Part shown: in pieces, positions 61,832 to 64,000 of the stretch | Layout of the letters: each line of letters opens with the position of its first letter | How positions within the stretch are numbered: position 1 is the stretch's first letter | DNA from: Rugalucina vietnamica | Taxonomy: Eukaryota > Mollusca > Bivalvia > Lucinida > Lucinidae | Assembly (NCBI GenBank): GCA_964017185.1 | Contig: OZ024874.1 | Span: 35,130,721 to 35,194,720, forward strand | Length of the DNA stretch: 64,000 bases | Reading direction: 5' to 3' | Made by a program: the position numbers and the translations under genes | The notes under the pieces: model-generated | The model's database searches: none | The model's input: the letters and a program-made list of their open reading frames with translations, nothing else | What the model was told of the DNA's origin: nothing

Positions 61832-64000
61832 CCCCTATCAGCGTTTTGGTCAAATAACGTACGGTTTTGGGATTTTATTCAGGGTTTTTAAAAGAGTTTA
61901 GCCCAATTGTTGTGAATCAATAATAAAATGCGTCAACCCCGACCATTTTGTGGGAGAGATTTGATTTTGATATAATTTGAACCCCTATCAGGGCTTTGGT
62001 CAAATCACGTAGGGTTTTGGAATTTTATTCAGGGTTTGAAAAGAGTTTAGCCCAATTGTTGTGAATCAATCATAAAATGCGTCAACCCCGACCAATTTGG
62101 GGAGAAATTTGATTTTCAATCGGATTTACTTGAAACCCCTATCAGGGCTTTGGTCAAATAACGTAGGGTTTTGGGATTTTATTTAGGGTTTGTAAAGAGT
62201 TTAGCCCAATTGTTGTGAATCAATAATAAAATGCGTCAACCCCGACCATTTTGGGGGAGAGATTTAGTTTTCGATATAATCTAAACCCCTATCAGGGCTT
62301 TGGTCAAATCAAGTAGGGTTTTGGGATTTTATTTGGGGTTTGAAAGGAGTTTAGCTCAATTGTTGTGAATCAATAATAAAATGCGTCAACCCCGACCATT
62401 TTGTGGGAGAGATTTGATCTTCGATATAATTTGACCCCCTCCCTATCAGGGCTTTGGTCAAATCACGTAGAATTTGGGGATTTTATTCAGGGTTTGAAAA
62501 GAGTTTAGCCCAATGGTTGTGAATCAATCATAAAATGCGTCAACCCCGACCATTTTGGGGAGAAATTAAAATTTTCAATCTAACTTACTTGAAACCCCTA
62601 TCAGGGCTTCGGTCAAATAACGTAGGGTTTTGGGATTTTAATTAGGGTTTGTAAAGAGTTTAGCCCAATTGTTGTGAATCAATAATAAAATGCGTCAACC
62701 CCGACCATTTTGGGGGAGATATTTAGTTTTCGATATAATCTAAACCCCTATCAGGGCTTTGGTCAAATCACGTAGGGTTTGGGGATTTTATTTAGGGTTT
62801 GAAAAGAGTTTAGCTCAATTGTTGTGAATCAATAATAAAATGCGTCAACCCCGACCATTTTGTGGGAGAGATTTGATCTTGGATATAATTTGAACCCCTC
62901 CCTATCAGGGCTTTGGTCAAATCACGTAGGGTTTTGGAATTTTATTCAGGGTTTGAAAAGAGTTTAGCCCAATGGTTGTAAATCAATCATAAAATGCGTC
63001 AACCCCGACCATTTTGGGGAGAAATTAAATTTCCAGTCTAATTTACTGGAAACCCCTATCAGGGCTTCGGTCAAATAACGTAGGGTTTTGGGATTTTATT
63101 TAGGGTTTATAAAGAGTTTAGCCCAATTGTTGTGAATCAATAATAAAATGCGTCAACCCCGACCATTTTGGGGGAGATATTTAGTTTTCGATATAATCTA
63201 AACCCCTATCAGGGCTTTGGTCAAATCACGTAGGGTTTGGGGATTTTATTTAGGGTTTGAAAAGAGTTTAGCTCAATTGTTGTGAATCAATAATAAAATG
63301 CGTCAACCCCGACCATTTTGTGGGAGAGATTTGATCTTGGATATAATTTGAACCCCTCCCTATCAGGGCTTTGGTCAAATCACGTAGGGTTTGTGGATTT
63401 TATTCAAGGTTTGAAAAGAGTTTAGCCCAATGGTTGTGAATCAATCATAAAATGCGTCAACCCCGACCATTTTGGGGAGAAATTAAATTTTCAATCTAAT
63501 TTACTGGAAACCCCTATCAGGGCTTCGGTCAAATAACGTAGGGTTTTGGTATTTTATTTAGGGTTTGTAAAGAGTTTAGCCCAATTGTTGTGAATCAATA
63601 ATAAAATGCGTCAACCCCGACCATTTTGGGGGAGATATTTAGTTTTCGATATAATCTAAACCCCTACCAGGGCTTTGGTCAAATCACGTAGGGTTTTGGG
63701 ATTTTATTAAAGGTTTGAAAAGAGTTTAGCTCAACTGTTGTGAATCAATAATAAAATGAGTCAACCCCGACCATTTTGTGGGAGAGATTTGATCTTCGAT
63801 ATAATTTGAAATCCTCCCTATCAGGGCATTGGTCAAATCACGTAGGATTTTGGGATTTTATTCAGGGTTTGAAAAGAGTTTAGCCCAATTGTTGTGAATC
63901 AATCATAAAATGCGTCAACCCCGACCATTTTGGGGAGAAATTAAATTTTCAATCTAATTTTCTTGAAACCCCTATCAGGGCTTCGGTCAAATAACGTAGG
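61832..64000 (+). repeat. Satellite array S13 (right-truncated, 14 monomers seen)
   Basis: Monomers from 61859 to 63995, with a 15th starting at 63996. It carries the 'ggttgtaaatcaatc' variant of S10-S12 (near 62975) but not their 'gatcatttt' or 'gtttttggatt' variants (near 61937 and 62164), so it is a mosaic. Private base: 'tattcaaggtttg' near 63402. Whether it is long or short cannot be told from the window, because the distinguishing point lies just beyond 64000. Confidence 0.96.

Noticed and set aside
1..64000. Centromeric satellite
   Set aside because: Monomer size and higher-order organisation would fit, but regularly spaced telomeric blocks in every unit point to subtelomeric or interstitial-telomeric DNA. 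It cannot be fully excluded without chromosome position.
1..64000. Assembly artefact repeating one unit many times
   Set aside because: Units carry distinct private variants, different array lengths (5356, 2610, 2152 bp) and different hexamer counts, which pure duplication by an assembler would not create. Copy number of the identical trio S10-S12 still needs read-depth support.
1..64000. tRNA, rRNA, retrotransposon or reverse-transcriptase sequence
   Set aside because: Nothing resembling these was seen on either strand; the longest open frame is 142 codons without recognisable motifs.

Overview
The whole 64 kb is one head-to-tail array of a compound satellite from a eukaryotic genome. I find no convincing protein-coding, tRNA or rRNA gene. 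Thirteen blocks of TTAGGG telomere-type repeats, all with the G-rich strand on +, sit at regular intervals and are separated by near-identical satellite arrays plus a 1.5 kb spacer. This is subtelomeric or interstitial-telomeric DNA of an organism with TTAGGG telomeres. That repeat is shared by animals, many fungi, several algal and protist groups and some plants, so I cannot name the lineage. If the G-strand polarity is that of the nearest chromosome end, the end lies to the right.

Each repeat unit has two parts. Part 1 is a satellite array of AT-rich 150-155 bp monomers. Three monomer types (called a, b and c here) often follow the order b-c-a, giving a 458 bp trimer. Part 2 is a cassette of about 1.69 kb: a 165-183 bp telomeric block followed by a 1514-1517 bp spacer. 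The spacer holds three diverged copies of one module (M1, M2, M3), each directly preceded by a telomeric patch. It also holds a roughly 705 bp non-repetitive segment with a weak 142-codon ORF, a short 'ccatggactatagggcc'-like repeat family, and a tandem pair of ~118 bp repeats. The cassette interrupts a satellite monomer at the same position in every unit.

Layout: array S0 (1-3500, cut by the window edge), then cassettes 1-13 alternating with arrays S1-S13 (S13 cut at 64000). S1 and S2 are long (5356 bp, 35 monomers), and S0 is a partial long array. S3-S8 and S10-S12 are short (2610 bp, 17 monomers). S9 is 458 bp shorter (14 monomers). Unit periods are therefore about 7.05 kb on the left, 4.30 kb on the right and one of 3.84 kb. 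There are about 274 monomers in all.

The units differ from each other only at scattered single bases and short-run lengths, and some variants are shared by adjacent units (S7-S8; S10-S12 with part of S13). This indicates recent whole-unit amplification and unequal exchange. Tandem subtelomeric elements separated by same-orientation telomeric tracts resemble the arrangement known from recombination-maintained telomeres (yeast type I survivors, nematode ALT templates). That comparison is an inference and the main hypothesis offered here.
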